Source: Paraburkholderia phytofirmans OLGA172 (GTDB taxonomy: Bacteria > Pseudomonadota > Gammaproteobacteria > Burkholderiales > Burkholderiaceae). Taken from it: a DNA stretch of 64,000 nucleotides. The position numbers and the translations under genes are program-made. Positions within the stretch are counted from its first letter, which is position 1, and every line of letters starts with the position of its first letter. The notes below the pieces were generated by a model. The model was not told the DNA's origin. It did no database searches and saw nothing but the letters and a program-made list of their open reading frames with translations. The DNA is taken from assembly GCF_001634365.1 (NCBI RefSeq), contig NZ_CP014579.1, positions 496,001 to 560,000 on the forward strand, in the 5' to 3' direction. Of the stretch, positions 27,243 to 37,082 are shown one piece after another.

Positions 27243-28262
27243 TTACTTCGCCGCGGTCTTGACCGCTGCCGACACGTAGTCGTTGGTGTAGGTCTTGGCG
27301 AGGTCGATATGCTTGCCCTTCACCGAAGGATTGAACGCCGACAACACCTTCAGGACCGTGTCCGGGCCGTCGGCGGGCATCTTGCCGTCCTTCGTGAACA
27401 TCGGCAGCGACGCCTTCAGCGCGCCGACGTACAGGTCCTTGTTGTTGCCGTAGTAGTCCTTCGGCATCTTCGCGGCGATCTCTTCCGCGCTATGCGTGGC
27501 GATGAAGTTCAGCGTCTTCGCGAATGCATGCGAGAGTTTCGCGGCGTCGTCCTTGTGCGATTCGGCCCATGCGCGCTGCACGTAGAAGCTCGACGCCGGG
27601 TAGGTGCCGCCGAGCGCGGCGCGCGTGCCTTCCAGCGTGCGCATATCGACCAGCACCTTGGCGTCGCCGGTCTTCAGCAACTGCGAGACGGTGGGCTCGG
27701 TGGTCATGCCCGCGTCGATGCGGTTCTGCTTGATGGCCGCGATAAAGCTGTTGTCCGCGCCGACCGGCAGCAGCGTGTATTGCGTGGACGGCACGCCCCC
27801 GCGTTGCGCGAGGTATTGCGTGAGGAAGCTGGTCGAGGAGCCGAGGCCGGTCACGCCGAGCGTCTTGCCCTTCACGTCGGCCATGCTCTTAAGCGTCTCG
27901 GCAGACTTGGTGGAGACCATTTCCACTTCACCCGGCACCTGGCCGAAAATCACCAGCGCCTGGACTTCCTTGCCCTTGCTCTGCAGGTCGATGGTGTGAT
28001 CGTAGAAGCCCACCACGCCTTGCACCGCGCCGGCGAGCAGTTCGTTTTCCGCATCCACGCCGGCCGGTTGCGAGAGAATTTCGACGTCGAGGCCTTCGTC
28101 CTTGAAGTAGCCGAGCTGTTCGGTGAGCTTGGCCGGCAGATAGATGATCTTGGTGGCGCCGCCGACCATGATCGTCAGCTTCTCGGCGTGAGCCGCGGCC
28201 GAAGCGGCGGCAAGGGTGAACGCAACACCTGTCACAGCGGCAATCTGGCGCAAGGTACGCAT
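27243..28262 (-). CDS. ABC transporter substrate-binding protein (SsuA/NMT1-like)
   Basis: 339 residues. Signal peptide ends SAAAHA, then a type II periplasmic binding fold: LTIMVGGATKIIYLPAKLTEQLGYFKDEGL... is the NMT1/SsuA-like opening. First gene of the operon. A very similar second binding protein is at 30774-31814; long stretches such as DVKGKTLGVTGLGSST and NRIDAGMTTEPTVSQLL are shared exactly. The ligand is unknown; its neighbours suggest a small organic anion. Confidence 0.93.
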   Translation of the reverse strand: MRTLRQIAAVTGVAFTLAAASAAAHAEKLTIMVGGATKIIYLPAKLTEQLGYFKDEGLDVEILSQPAGVDAENELLAGAVQGVVGFYDHTIDLQSKGKEVQALVIFGQVPGEVEMVSTKSAETLKSMADVKGKTLGVTGLGSSTSFLTQYLAQRGGVPSTQYTLLPVGADNSFIAAIKQNRIDAGMTTEPTVSQLLKTGDAKVLVDMRTLEGTRAALGGTYPASSFYVQRAWAESHKDDAAKLSHAFAKTLNFIATHSAEEIAAKMPKDYYGNNKDLYVGALKASLPMFTKDGKMPADGPDTVLKVLSAFNPSVKGKHIDLAKTYTNDYVSAAVKTAAK

Positions 28263-28544
28263 GAAGCAGTCTCCTTAGGTTTGGTCGCCGCGAGGTGCGG
28301 ATGCGGCGCTTTCTGGATGAGTGACGGGGATTATAGAAATCGGAAACCTTCTGGCAGCTTTCGGGGCTGTGGGCAAATCATGGGTGTTAACCCGAGAATT
28401 CACCGCAACTGTGCCGCCCCCCCAGGCAAACCCCACTACGTGTGCCACAAACTGCGCAAGCCGCGCGCAAAGCCCTTGTTTTACGGCACAATCGGCGTCC
28501 TGACTTTTGCCGTGCGTTTAGTTGCCTATTTCGCCGTTCCCGCC

Positions 28545-29222
28545 ATGAAGCTGCTGCTTATCGAAGACAACCCCACGCTGGCGCACTGGCTCGCGAAGAT
28601 GCTGGAACAGGAGGCGTTCGCGCTCGACGCCGTGCAGGACGGCGACGCCGCCGACCGCTTGCTGCGCACCAACCACTACGACGTGATCCTGCTCGACCTG
28701 AATCTGCCGAAGCTGTCGGGCAAGAACGTGCTGCGCCGTCTGCGCCAGCGCGGTGACGCGACGCCGGTGCTGATCCTGACGGCGAGCGGTTCGATCGACG
28801 AAAAAGTGGAGCTGCTCGGCGCCGGCGCGGACGACTACCTGGTGAAGCCATTCGAAGTGCGCGAGCTGATTGCGCGGATCAAGGTGGCGATCCGTCGCCA
28901 ATCGCCGTCGAAGGCGAGCGAGGTGGTGTGCGGCGATCTGGCGTTCGACATCGACACACGCCAGTTCACGCTAAAGGGCGCGCCGCTGAACGTCACGCCG
29001 CGCGAGCGCTCGGTGCTCGAAACGCTGATCCTGCGTCTGGGCAAGACGGTGACCAAGCCGGCGCTGGTCGACGCGATCTTCACGCTCGCAGACGAGCCGA
29101 GCGAGGACGCCGTCGAAATCTACATTTCGCGGCTGCGCAAGAAACTCGATGGCAGTTCGGCCGCGATCGTCACGTTGCGCGGTCTTGGCTACTTGCTGCG
29201 CAAGAAAGAAGATGACCAATAG
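28545..29222 (+). CDS. OmpR-family response regulator (TctD/QseB-like)
   Basis: 225 residues from ATG 28545. Receiver with D8, phosphoacceptor D51 (LLDLNLP), T79 and K101 (YLVKPF), then a winged-helix DNA-binding domain (LRLGKTVTKPALVDAIF ... VEIYISRLRKKL ... TLRGLGYLL). Its last codons overlap the kinase start. It is divergent from the binding-protein operon across 282 bp, so that operon is the obvious target. Confidence 0.95.
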   Translation: MKLLLIEDNPTLAHWLAKMLEQEAFALDAVQDGDAADRLLRTNHYDVILLDLNLPKLSGKNVLRRLRQRGDATPVLILTASGSIDEKVELLGAGADDYLVKPFEVRELIARIKVAIRRQSPSKASEVVCGDLAFDIDTRQFTLKGAPLNVTPRERSVLETLILRLGKTVTKPALVDAIFTLADEPSEDAVEIYISRLRKKLDGSSAAIVTLRGLGYLLRKKEDDQ

Positions 29223-30606
29223 TCTGCGCATGCGTCTGCTGTGGTGGCTGCTGGTGCCGCTCGCGTTGTACGTGTTCGTCACCGGCAAAGCCGAGTACGA
29301 CAACGCGCGTCACACGGCGGATCTGGTGCAGGACAACCAGCTCATCTCGTCGGCGCGGATGATCGCCGGTGAAGTGGAATGGGTGGACGGTTTTCTGCGC
29401 GTGGACGTGCCGCCCGCCGCGCTTGAAGTGTTCGTGTCGCCATATCGCGATCAGGTGTTCTACAGCGTGCGGGTCGATGACGGCCGCTTGCTGGCCGGCA
29501 CGCCGGATTTTCCGCAGCACGCGGCGAGTTCGTCCGACAAGGCCGATCACTACGACGCCGAATTCCATGGCCAGCCCGTGCGCGCGGTCGGCCTCGTGCG
29601 TCTGATGTACGACAGCGGCGCGACACACCGCGTCCGGGTGACAGTCGGCAAGACGGTGCGCTCGCGCGACGCGATGGCACAGCAACTGTGGCAGCCGCAA
29701 CTCGTGCGGCAGATCGAGATGATCGTGCTGGCAGTCGCACTGGTCTGCATCGGCCTCACTTTCGAATTGCGGCCGCTGATGAAAGTGAAGGAAGACGTCG
29801 CCGACCGCGACCCCATGCAGCTCGAGCCGATTCGCGTCGAGCGCCTGCATACCGAGTTGCGGCCCATCGTCGAGGCGATCAATCAATGTATCGCCAGGCT
29901 CGGCGTGCAGGTGGCCGCACAACGGCGTTTTATCGCCGACGCCGCGCACCAGTTGCGCACGCCGCTCACGCTGCTCGGCACGCAGTTGCAGTTCGCGCGT
30001 CAGCAGGACGGCCTGAACCCCGCACTCGACGAGGCGCTCGCGGCGATGCACCGCAGCAACCGTTCGATGGTCGGACTCACCAACAAGCTGCTGTTGCTCG
30101 CGCAGGCCGAGGCTGCCGACAACAGGCAACTGGCGGTGGAAACGGTGGATCTGGTGCCGCTTGCAATGGAAGTGGTGGAAGATCTGGCGCTGCTCGCGCA
30201 GGCTCGGGACATCGATCTGGGCGCGGAACTGAGCGGCCCCGCGCCGGTGGCCGGGCATCGTGGCCTGCTTCAGGCGTTGATCGCCAACCTCGCGGAGAAC
30301 GCGATCCGCTATACCGGCAGTGGCGGCCACGTCACGGTGGCGGTCAGCGCCCATGGCGATTCGGTCGCCGTGTCGGTGCTGGACGACGGCCCCGGCATTC
30401 CGGCCGAGTCGCGCAGCCGGGTGTTCGAACCGTTTTTCCGGGCGTCGGCGGATACGGAGGGAACGGGGCTGGGCCTCGCCATCGTGCGCGAAATCGCGGA
30501 CGCGCACCACGGAGAGATCGCGCTCAAGCCGGGCGAGGGCGGCAAAGGCGTGCACGTGACCGTGTCGTTTCCGCGTGCGCCGACGGAACGGCCTCAGGCC
30601 GGTTAA
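29212..30606 (+). CDS. Sensor histidine kinase (TctE-like), first of two
   Basis: 464 residues. First helix LLWWLLVPLALYVFV, periplasmic domain with YDNARHTADLVQDNQLISSARMI, second helix near residue 180, H-box DAAHQLRTPLTLL, N-box NLAENAIRYT, G-boxes DDGPGIP and GTGLGLAIV. The ATG lies inside the regulator gene (11-bp overlap). The periplasmic half belongs to the tricarboxylate sensor type. A paralogue is at 31878-33260. Confidence 0.94.
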   Translation: MTNSLRMRLLWWLLVPLALYVFVTGKAEYDNARHTADLVQDNQLISSARMIAGEVEWVDGFLRVDVPPAALEVFVSPYRDQVFYSVRVDDGRLLAGTPDFPQHAASSSDKADHYDAEFHGQPVRAVGLVRLMYDSGATHRVRVTVGKTVRSRDAMAQQLWQPQLVRQIEMIVLAVALVCIGLTFELRPLMKVKEDVADRDPMQLEPIRVERLHTELRPIVEAINQCIARLGVQVAAQRRFIADAAHQLRTPLTLLGTQLQFARQQDGLNPALDEALAAMHRSNRSMVGLTNKLLLLAQAEAADNRQLAVETVDLVPLAMEVVEDLALLAQARDIDLGAELSGPAPVAGHRGLLQALIANLAENAIRYTGSGGHVTVAVSAHGDSVAVSVLDDGPGIPAESRSRVFEPFFRASADTEGTGLGLAIVREIADAHHGEIALKPGEGGKGVHVTVSFPRAPTERPQAG

Positions 30607-30773
30607 ATCAGCCGCTTCAAATCGGCGGCTCTGAAGGTAGTCGGGACAAACCCGCGATCGGTACAGGAAATGCGTGTGCGAAAGCTTCGGGAAGGATTCG
30701 CGCCCCTAGAATTTTTGGCAGGCGATCCATCAAACGCCCACCGCGCACGCGGGATATAACGGAGACATCCACA

Positions 30774-31814
30774 ATGAACCCTGCTTTGACGCGCCTTTCG
30801 CGCGCCGTCCATGCCGCTGTCGCGGCTTCGCTTTCACTCCTGCTGATCGTCCAACCGGCGGCGCCCGCGCAGGCCTCTGCGCCGGAGAAAGTCGTGATCA
30901 TGGTGGGCGGGATTACCAAGCTCATCTATCTGCCCGCGCGTTTGACCGAGCAGCTCGGCTACTTCAAGGCGGAAGGCCTCGACGTCGAACTGCTGTCGCA
31001 ACCGGCGGGTGTCGATGCGGAAAACGAACTGCTCTCGGGCGGCGTGCAGGCCGTGGTCGGTTTCTACGATCATTCGATCGACCTGCAGGCCAAGGGCAAG
31101 GAAGTGAAGGCGATTGTGGTATTCGGCCAGGTGCCCGGCGAAGTGGAGATGGTGGCGACGAAGCAGGCCGACACGATCAAAAGCATGGCCGACGTGAAGG
31201 GTAAAACGCTCGGCGTGACCGGGCTCGGCTCGTCGACCAATTTTCTGACGCAGTACCTGGCGAATCTCAAGGGTGTGCCGAGCTCGCAATACACGGTGCT
31301 GCCGGTCGGCGCGGACAACAGCTTTATCGCGGCGATCAGGCAGAACCGCATCGACGCGGGCATGACCACCGAGCCGACCGTGTCGCAACTGCTCAAGTCG
31401 GGGGACGCCAAGGTGCTGATCGATATGCGCAATGTCGAAGGCACGCGTGCCGCGCTCGGCGGCACGTACCCGGCTTCGAGCCTGTACGTGCAGAGCGCGT
31501 GGCTCGACACGCATCAGCAGGAAGCGGCCAAACTCGCACGCGCCTTCGTGAAGACGCTGCAGTATCTGCATACGCACAGCGCTGAGGAAATTGCCGCGCA
31601 AATGCCGAAAGACTATGTCGGCAGCGACAAGGCGCTCTATGTCAGTGCATTGAAGGCTTCGCTGCCTATGTACACGGCGGACGGCAAGATGCCCGCCGAC
31701 GGTCCGGAAACGGTACTGAAGGTACTGGCGGGCTTCAATCCGTCGGTGAAAGACCGGCACATCGATCTGTCGCGTACTTTCACCAATCAGTTTGTCAACG
31801 AGGTCAAGCCGTAA
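30774..31814 (+). CDS. Second SsuA/NMT1-like substrate-binding protein, placed between two kinases
   Basis: 346 residues from ATG 30774, with GGAGA upstream. Signal peptide ends APAQA. It is close to the binding protein at 27243-28262 through its whole length, including GQVPGEVEMV, KTLGVTGLGSST and GGTYPASS. It has no ATPase or permease next to it, so it may share the transporter on the other strand or present ligand to the neighbouring kinases. Confidence 0.93.
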   Translation: MNPALTRLSRAVHAAVAASLSLLLIVQPAAPAQASAPEKVVIMVGGITKLIYLPARLTEQLGYFKAEGLDVELLSQPAGVDAENELLSGGVQAVVGFYDHSIDLQAKGKEVKAIVVFGQVPGEVEMVATKQADTIKSMADVKGKTLGVTGLGSSTNFLTQYLANLKGVPSSQYTVLPVGADNSFIAAIRQNRIDAGMTTEPTVSQLLKSGDAKVLIDMRNVEGTRAALGGTYPASSLYVQSAWLDTHQQEAAKLARAFVKTLQYLHTHSAEEIAAQMPKDYVGSDKALYVSALKASLPMYTADGKMPADGPETVLKVLAGFNPSVKDRHIDLSRTFTNQFVNEVKP

Positions 31815-31877
31815 GATGGATGCTGGCGCCTCTCGAGACGAGGTGCGCCGGCTTCCCGAAGAGAGGGACGACGAATC

Positions 31878-33260
31878 GTGTTTTCAGGCAGTTTGCGCGG
31901 ACGCTTGCTGTGGTGGCTCTTGCTGCCACTGGCGGCGTTCGTGTCCATTTCCGGCGTGATTTCGTATCGCAACGCGCAGACCACGGCCGACCTGGTTCAG
32001 GATAACGCGTTGCTATCGTCGATGCGCATCATTGGCGAGGACATCGACTGGGATAACGGCAACGTGTCGATCCAGATTCCGCCGGCCGCGCTCGAGTTGT
32101 TCGAGTCGCCGGAACAGGACAGCGTGTTCTATCGCGTCGAAGCGAGCGGCCACCGCTTGCTGGCCGGCAGTCTCGAGTTGCCCGTGCCGCGCGGCGTAGG
32201 CGACTTTCCGATGCTCTACTCCACGCATCTCGACGATGGCCGCCCCGTACGCGCGGTTGCTTACTTGCGGCAGCTCTATGACTCGGGCCGCACCGAAGAA
32301 GTCGTCGTGGCGGTCGCGAAGACGGAAGGCTCGCGCGACGCCATGGTGTGGCGTCTGTTGCGTCCGCAACTATTCGGCGAGGTGCTCACGCTGGTGCTCG
32401 CGATGGTGTTCGTCTATCTCGGGCTGACCTTCGAATTGCGGCCGTTGATGAAGGTGAAAGACGACGTCGCCGATCGCAACGCGTCGCAACTTGAACCGAT
32501 ACGCGTGGCGCGTTTGCACGTCGAATTGAGGCCGATCGTCGAAGCGATCAACCAGTGCATCGCGCGCATGGGCCAGCAGGCCGCGACTCAGCGGCAGTTC
32601 ATCTCCGACGCCGCGCATCAGTTGCGCACGCCGCTCGCGCTGCTGGTGGCGCAGATCCAGTTCGCGCGGCAACGTGAGAATCGGGACGTGCCGCTCACCG
32701 AAGCACTGGCCGGCATGCATAAAAGCAGCCGTAAGCTGACCACCTTGACCAACAAACTATTGCTGCTCGCTCAGGCCGAGTCCGCTGCGCCATCCAATAC
32801 GCGCGAACGGGTCGATCTGAGCGCGTTGATTGCGGGCGTGCTGGAGGAGCTGATCGCATTTGCGCAGTCGCGTGAAATCGATCTGGGTGCTGAACTGGAA
32901 GACGGTTTATACGTGACCGGCGACGAGGCGTTGACCGCGGCGCTCGTCACCAATCTCGTCGACAACGCGTTGCGCTATACGCAGCCCGGCGGCTGCGTCA
33001 CCGTGCACACGCAGCGCAGCCATGACAGGGCGACCGTGCGTGTGCTCGACAACGGGCCGGGTATCAAAGCCGAGGCGAGGGCGCGCGTGTTCGAGCGTTT
33101 CTATCGTGCATCGAATCACGCCGACGGAACCGGTCTCGGCTTGCCGATCGTGCGCGAGATCGCCCACCGGCAAGGCGGCACGGTAACACTCGAGCCGGGA
33201 GAGGGCGGAGTCGGCCTGGTCGCCACCGTCGAGATGCGACTATGGTCGGCAGCGGTGTGA
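31878..33260 (+). CDS. Sensor histidine kinase (TctE-like), second of two
   Basis: 460 residues from GTG 31878 (GAGAGGG upstream). Same plan as the kinase at 29212: RLLWWLLLPLAAFV, TADLVQDNALLSSMRII, a periplasmic domain ending before the second helix, LTFELRPLMKVK, H-box DAAHQLRTPLALL, DNALRYT, DNGPGI and GTGLGLPIV. The two are clear paralogues. The start GTG is favoured by spacing from the Shine-Dalgarno. Confidence 0.94.
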   Translation: MFSGSLRGRLLWWLLLPLAAFVSISGVISYRNAQTTADLVQDNALLSSMRIIGEDIDWDNGNVSIQIPPAALELFESPEQDSVFYRVEASGHRLLAGSLELPVPRGVGDFPMLYSTHLDDGRPVRAVAYLRQLYDSGRTEEVVVAVAKTEGSRDAMVWRLLRPQLFGEVLTLVLAMVFVYLGLTFELRPLMKVKDDVADRNASQLEPIRVARLHVELRPIVEAINQCIARMGQQAATQRQFISDAAHQLRTPLALLVAQIQFARQRENRDVPLTEALAGMHKSSRKLTTLTNKLLLLAQAESAAPSNTRERVDLSALIAGVLEELIAFAQSREIDLGAELEDGLYVTGDEALTAALVTNLVDNALRYTQPGGCVTVHTQRSHDRATVRVLDNGPGIKAEARARVFERFYRASNHADGTGLGLPIVREIAHRQGGTVTLEPGEGGVGLVATVEMRLWSAAV

Positions 33261-33285
33261 TGCGCGGCCACATCAGGGGAAACTT

Positions 33286-33984
33286 ATGAAACTGCTGCTC
33301 GTTGAAGACGACGCTGACCTCGCGCGCTGGGTGATGAACCTGATGCAGGTCGAGAATTTCGTGGTTGACTGGGCGCAGGACGGCGAGCGGGCGGAGACGC
33401 TGCTCGGCCTGCAGTGCTACGACGCGGTGCTGCTCGATCTGCGGCTGCCGGGCATTGGCGGCAAGGACGTGCTGGCGCGTCTGCGCCGCAAACGCGACAA
33501 CGTGCCGGTGCTGATGCTCACCGCCAACGGTTCGACCGACGACAAAGTGGCCTGCTTCTCGGCCGGCGCCGACGACTATGTCGTCAAACCCTTCGACGCA
33601 CGCGAACTAGTGGCGCGCATCAAGGCGCTAATCCGCCGCCAGGCGGCCGGCGACAAGGGCCAGTCGATCGACTGCGGCGATCTGCGCTATCTGTTCGATT
33701 CCCGCGAATTCGTACTGCAAAGCGAACCGTTGCCGTTGCGGCGGCGCGAACATGCCATCCTCGAAACGCTGATGCTGAAGCAGGGCAAGACAGTCTCGAA
33801 GTCCACCTTGATGGACAAGGTCTTCACGCTCGACGACGAACTCAGCGCCGATGCCATCGACATCTACATTCACCGCTTGCGCAAGCATCTTGCAAGCTCC
33901 AGCGCGAAGATCATGACCTTGCGCGGGCTTGGCTACATCCTGCGCGAAGAAGTGCCGCGCGAAGCGTTTGCCGAGGCGTTATAA
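33286..33984 (+). CDS. OmpR-family response regulator, second of two
   Basis: 232 residues. Receiver with D8-D9, D51 (LLDLRLP) and YVVKPF lysine; winged helix with VSKSTLMDKVF and IYIHRLRKHL. Paralogue of 28545-29222. Gene order is reversed compared with the first pair (kinase first here, regulator first there). It lies 180 bp before a porin gene that it may regulate. Confidence 0.95.
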   Translation: MKLLLVEDDADLARWVMNLMQVENFVVDWAQDGERAETLLGLQCYDAVLLDLRLPGIGGKDVLARLRRKRDNVPVLMLTANGSTDDKVACFSAGADDYVVKPFDARELVARIKALIRRQAAGDKGQSIDCGDLRYLFDSREFVLQSEPLPLRRREHAILETLMLKQGKTVSKSTLMDKVFTLDDELSADAIDIYIHRLRKHLASSSAKIMTLRGLGYILREEVPREAFAEAL

Positions 33985-34164
33985 CGCGTTGGCGCAGTGC
34001 TGAATCGCTCGCTCGACCATTGTCAATACCATTCTCGTTTAGTGTTTTCACCGACGTTTCCTGCGCTCCCGCGAAAGAGGTGTGAAGGGTTGGTCTGACT
34101 ATCCTTTGTGCTGCTACTCAAGTGGATATCAGATCATTTCAACGCAGCAGGATCGGAGGGGACG

Positions 34165-35292
34165 ATGGTAAAAAAAAGCAGCTTGTTGCTGGTGGCGAGC
34201 GCCGGCGCATTGGCGATGGGAAGCGCTCACGCGCAATCGAACGTACAGCTTTACGGCTTGATGGATCTGAGTGCAGTGTCTTACCAGACCAACGCGAATG
34301 CTGACGGCAAGCACGTGATTTCGATGGGTATCAACGGCGAACCGTGGTTCAGCGGCAGCCGCTTCGGTATGAGGGGTGCGGAAGATCTGGGTGGCGGCGT
34401 GAAAGCGATTTTCAAGCTGGAAGCCGAGTACCGCGTGAGCGACGGCGCCATGGAAGACCCGGGCCAGATCTTCGACCGCGATGCATGGGTGGGCGTGGAG
34501 AGCGACACCTTCGGCAAGTTCACGGCCGGCTTCCAGAACACCATTGCGCGCGACGCGGCTGCGATCTACGGCGATCCGTACACCAGTGCGCAGCTGACTA
34601 CCGAAGAAGGCGGCTGGACCAACACCAACAACTTCAAGCAATTGATTTTCTACGCGGGCAGCGCAACCGGCACCCGTTACCAGAACGGCCTTGTCTGGAA
34701 GAAGCTGTGGAACAACGGCGTTTTCACATCGGCGGGCTATGCGTTCGGTAACAAGACGAGCTTCGGCAACAACGCCACGTACGCCGTCGCGCTCGGCTAT
34801 GACGGCGGTCCGTTCAATCTGTCGTCGTTCTACAACCACGTCAACAATAACGGCTTCACCAATAAGACCTACTCGGTGGGCGGCAATTACACGTACAGCA
34901 TCTTCCGCGTGAATGCCGGCTACTTCCACTACACCGGCGATCAGGGTGCGCTGGGCCAACGCCGTGACAATGCGTGGACGGTATCGTTCAAGCTGGCGCC
35001 GAAGGGTCCGCTCGACTACGAACTCGGCTATCAGCAGATGCACACGTCGAACGCCGCCTTCGACGACAACGGCAGCATCGCCAATGCCAATCTCGGCTTC
35101 GATCCGAATACGGGTACCGGCAGTGGCTACAAGGAAACCTTGTACGCTTCGGTGTTCTATCACCTGTCCAGGCGCACCGAGCTTTACGTAGCCGGCGACT
35201 ATATGAAGCTGCACAGTGGCTATGTCATCGCGACGACGTTCGGCGCGAAGAACCAGTTGGAGTTGACGACGGGTATTCGTACGCGCTTCTAA
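34165..35292 (+). CDS. Gram-negative porin of the sensory/uptake cluster
   Basis: 375 residues from ATG 34165, with GGAGGGG upstream. Signal peptide ends MGSAHA before QSNVQLYGLMD; barrel stretches include RGAEDLGGGVKAIFKLEAEY; terminal RTRF. Same superfamily as the porin at 11944 but distinct. Its place after the two-component genes suggests it brings the substrate of the ABC system through the outer membrane. Confidence 0.94.
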   Translation: MVKKSSLLLVASAGALAMGSAHAQSNVQLYGLMDLSAVSYQTNANADGKHVISMGINGEPWFSGSRFGMRGAEDLGGGVKAIFKLEAEYRVSDGAMEDPGQIFDRDAWVGVESDTFGKFTAGFQNTIARDAAAIYGDPYTSAQLTTEEGGWTNTNNFKQLIFYAGSATGTRYQNGLVWKKLWNNGVFTSAGYAFGNKTSFGNNATYAVALGYDGGPFNLSSFYNHVNNNGFTNKTYSVGGNYTYSIFRVNAGYFHYTGDQGALGQRRDNAWTVSFKLAPKGPLDYELGYQQMHTSNAAFDDNGSIANANLGFDPNTGTGSGYKETLYASVFYHLSRRTELYVAGDYMKLHSGYVIATTFGAKNQLELTTGIRTRF

Positions 35293-35491
35293 GTATCGAA
35301 TCAAAGGCTGGAGAGGCGGCGTACTGTTAGCGGCGGCGCTTCCGAAGGCCCGTGGTCAGGACGCCATATGCATCGAACATGCACACGGCGTGATTCGTTT
35401 GGCTTGTGCGCGCTGTCGCAGCGCGTGAACCTTGAACGCGCTCCGCGCCGGCGCGCCGAACGCAGCGGAATGCAAACAATCGCTCGCCGAT

Positions 35492-35770
35492 CTAGCAGGC
35501 CGGCTGCGCCAGACCGCACAGCGGAAGACGCTCATTCACCTGGTCTAGAAGGCCCGTTTTTTTCCATTCCACATACCGAAGATAGCAAGTCTGCTGCGGC
35601 GGAAAAGTCGCCGGCAGCCTGTGCCACTTTTCTTTCGTTTGCAGCACCCAAAGTATCGCGTTGAGAATCTCGCGGTCGCTGCGGCGGGGGCGCCCGCGAC
35701 CGGACGCAACCACGGGAAAAAGACTTTGGACGCGCGCCCAATCGGCGTCGGTGAGAGGGATCTGAAGCAT
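35492..35770 (-). pseudogene. IS5/IS4-type transposase N-terminal fragment (DUF4096)
   Basis: 92 residues with the DUF4096 insertion-element domain: LTDADWARVQSLFP, GRGRPRRSDREILNAILWVLQT, WHRLPATFPPQQTCYLRYVEW. No DDE catalytic part follows, and the end (LPLCGLAQPAC) is unlike a transposase. A ribosome site AAGGCGGG is present, so it may be expressed as a stand-alone small protein; a decayed IS is more likely. Confidence 0.7.
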
Positions 35771-36152
35771 CGCCCGCCTTGAATGACTGTGTGAGGAATG
35801 CGCAGTAGTTACATGCCGCGTGGGTGCCGATACTAGTAAATCTTTTTTTCTCGGTCAAATCTTATTGCTGCAGTGCGGAACCTTAGTTCACCGCTTGTCG
35901 TATAGCGATTCTATTCGCGAGGCATGACACAAGTTGTCAGTTTGAAGGGGCGGACTTGCGGCAATCGCCGCGTTCAACGCCCTGAGCGATGCCCCGTACC
36001 GCCGATGCGAAACGCTACGTAACGTTTGCGTTCATACCGACGGTTGGAGAGTGAAATTACGCTTCAACAGGTTTGACTGTCTCGCCGGGAACCGTTGCCC
36101 AGCAGGGATCTTCAGCTTCCGTCCCGGTTTGGTATGACAGCGAACGCGTCAC
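35771..36152. other. Intergenic region before the degenerate EAL gene
   Basis: About 380 bp with no gene. CTACGTAACG occurs near 36012; related TACGTAAC words occur at 37098-37105 (in the perfect palindrome GTTACGTAAC at 37096-37105) and near 40204. No further structure recognised. Confidence 0.35.
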
Positions 36153-37082
36153 ATGGCGCGAGATGTGCTTACGTTAGCGCAGATAAAATATGCTTGCTAC
36201 ATGCTAACGCTCGACTATGAAAAGCCCATATCGCTCGCAATCACGTTCGGCACGCGTACCGCTTGCGTTGTGCAGACCGATTGGGACGACTCGCTCGACG
36301 ATGCTATGGCGCTGAGCGAACTGGAAAACCGGGTCCGCGAAGGTCTGCGCGCGGGCGAGTTTCATCTCGTGTTTCAAGGTGCCTACCGCGCGGCAAGTGG
36401 AGCGCTGGCGCGCCTTGAAGCGCAGGTCCGATGGACGCATCCTGACTACGGGCTGCTGCTTCCCGGCAGTTTCACGATGCCGCTCGAGCACCCGCAGGTC
36501 GCACTGGAGATGGCCTTGTTCGTCCTCGACGGCGTCTGCCGTGAGCTGGGCGGCTGCCTCTGTTCGAAGATGGCGCTGCTGCCGGTCGCGATCACGCTGC
36601 CGGCGGAAGTGGCCGTGCTCGAATCGTTTGCCGACGACCTCACGCGCGTCGCGCGTTCGTATGGCGTGCCGGCTAATCTGCTTGAAATCGAAGTACCCGA
36701 CAGCGTTGACGCGGCAGGTCTCCTGTCTTTGCGTACTTTGACCGCCGGCCTTCGGTCCGCGGGAGCCGGCATCTCGCTGGGCAGGTGGGGCAACGGCGCA
36801 TCGTCGCTTGCACTGCTCGGCACGCTCGATGTGGACACCGTTACGATCGCGGCTGAGCTGATGGCCGTGGTTCCGCGCGATCCTCGCGCCTGCGTGGTGA
36901 TGTCGGCGTTACTGGATCTGCTCCATGCGCTCGATGTGCACGTCGTGGTGAACGGCGTCGAGACCAAAGCACAATTGCAATGGCTGAGCGCATCATGGCC
37001 GGAGGCGTTGGCGCAAGGCTTCCTGTTCTCACACCCAAAGGCAGGGCTGGCCAATGTGCTGGCGCTAAGCCGCGAATCGTGA
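36153..37082 (+). CDS. Degenerate EAL-domain protein (probably no phosphodiesterase activity)
   Basis: 309 residues; the fold is an EAL domain: EFHLVFQGAYRAASG, LEAQVRWTHPDYGLLLPGSF, LLEIEVPDS, NGASSLALLGTLDVD, VNGVETKAQL, QGFLFSHP. Key residues are changed: EAL reads EAQ, the DDFG loop reads GRWG, the lysine/aspartate after it are T and A, and EGVE reads NGVE. It probably cannot cleave c-di-GMP and would act as a receptor or scaffold. A later ATG at 36201 is another possible start; no clear ribosome site supports either. Confidence 0.82.
   Translation: MARDVLTLAQIKYACYMLTLDYEKPISLAITFGTRTACVVQTDWDDSLDDAMALSELENRVREGLRAGEFHLVFQGAYRAASGALARLEAQVRWTHPDYGLLLPGSFTMPLEHPQVALEMALFVLDGVCRELGGCLCSKMALLPVAITLPAEVAVLESFADDLTRVARSYGVPANLLEIEVPDSVDAAGLLSLRTLTAGLRSAGAGISLGRWGNGASSLALLGTLDVDTVTIAAELMAVVPRDPRACVVMSALLDLLHALDVHVVVNGVETKAQLQWLSASWPEALAQGFLFSHPKAGLANVLALSRES

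Noticed and set aside
27309..28544. Long plus-strand extension upstream of the first OmpR-type regulator.
   Set aside because: It is the antisense of the binding-protein gene; the regulator family start is at 28545.
29688..30773. Plus-strand extension upstream of the second binding protein.
   Set aside because: It overlaps kinase 1 in another frame; the signal peptide and ribosome site fix the start at 30774.
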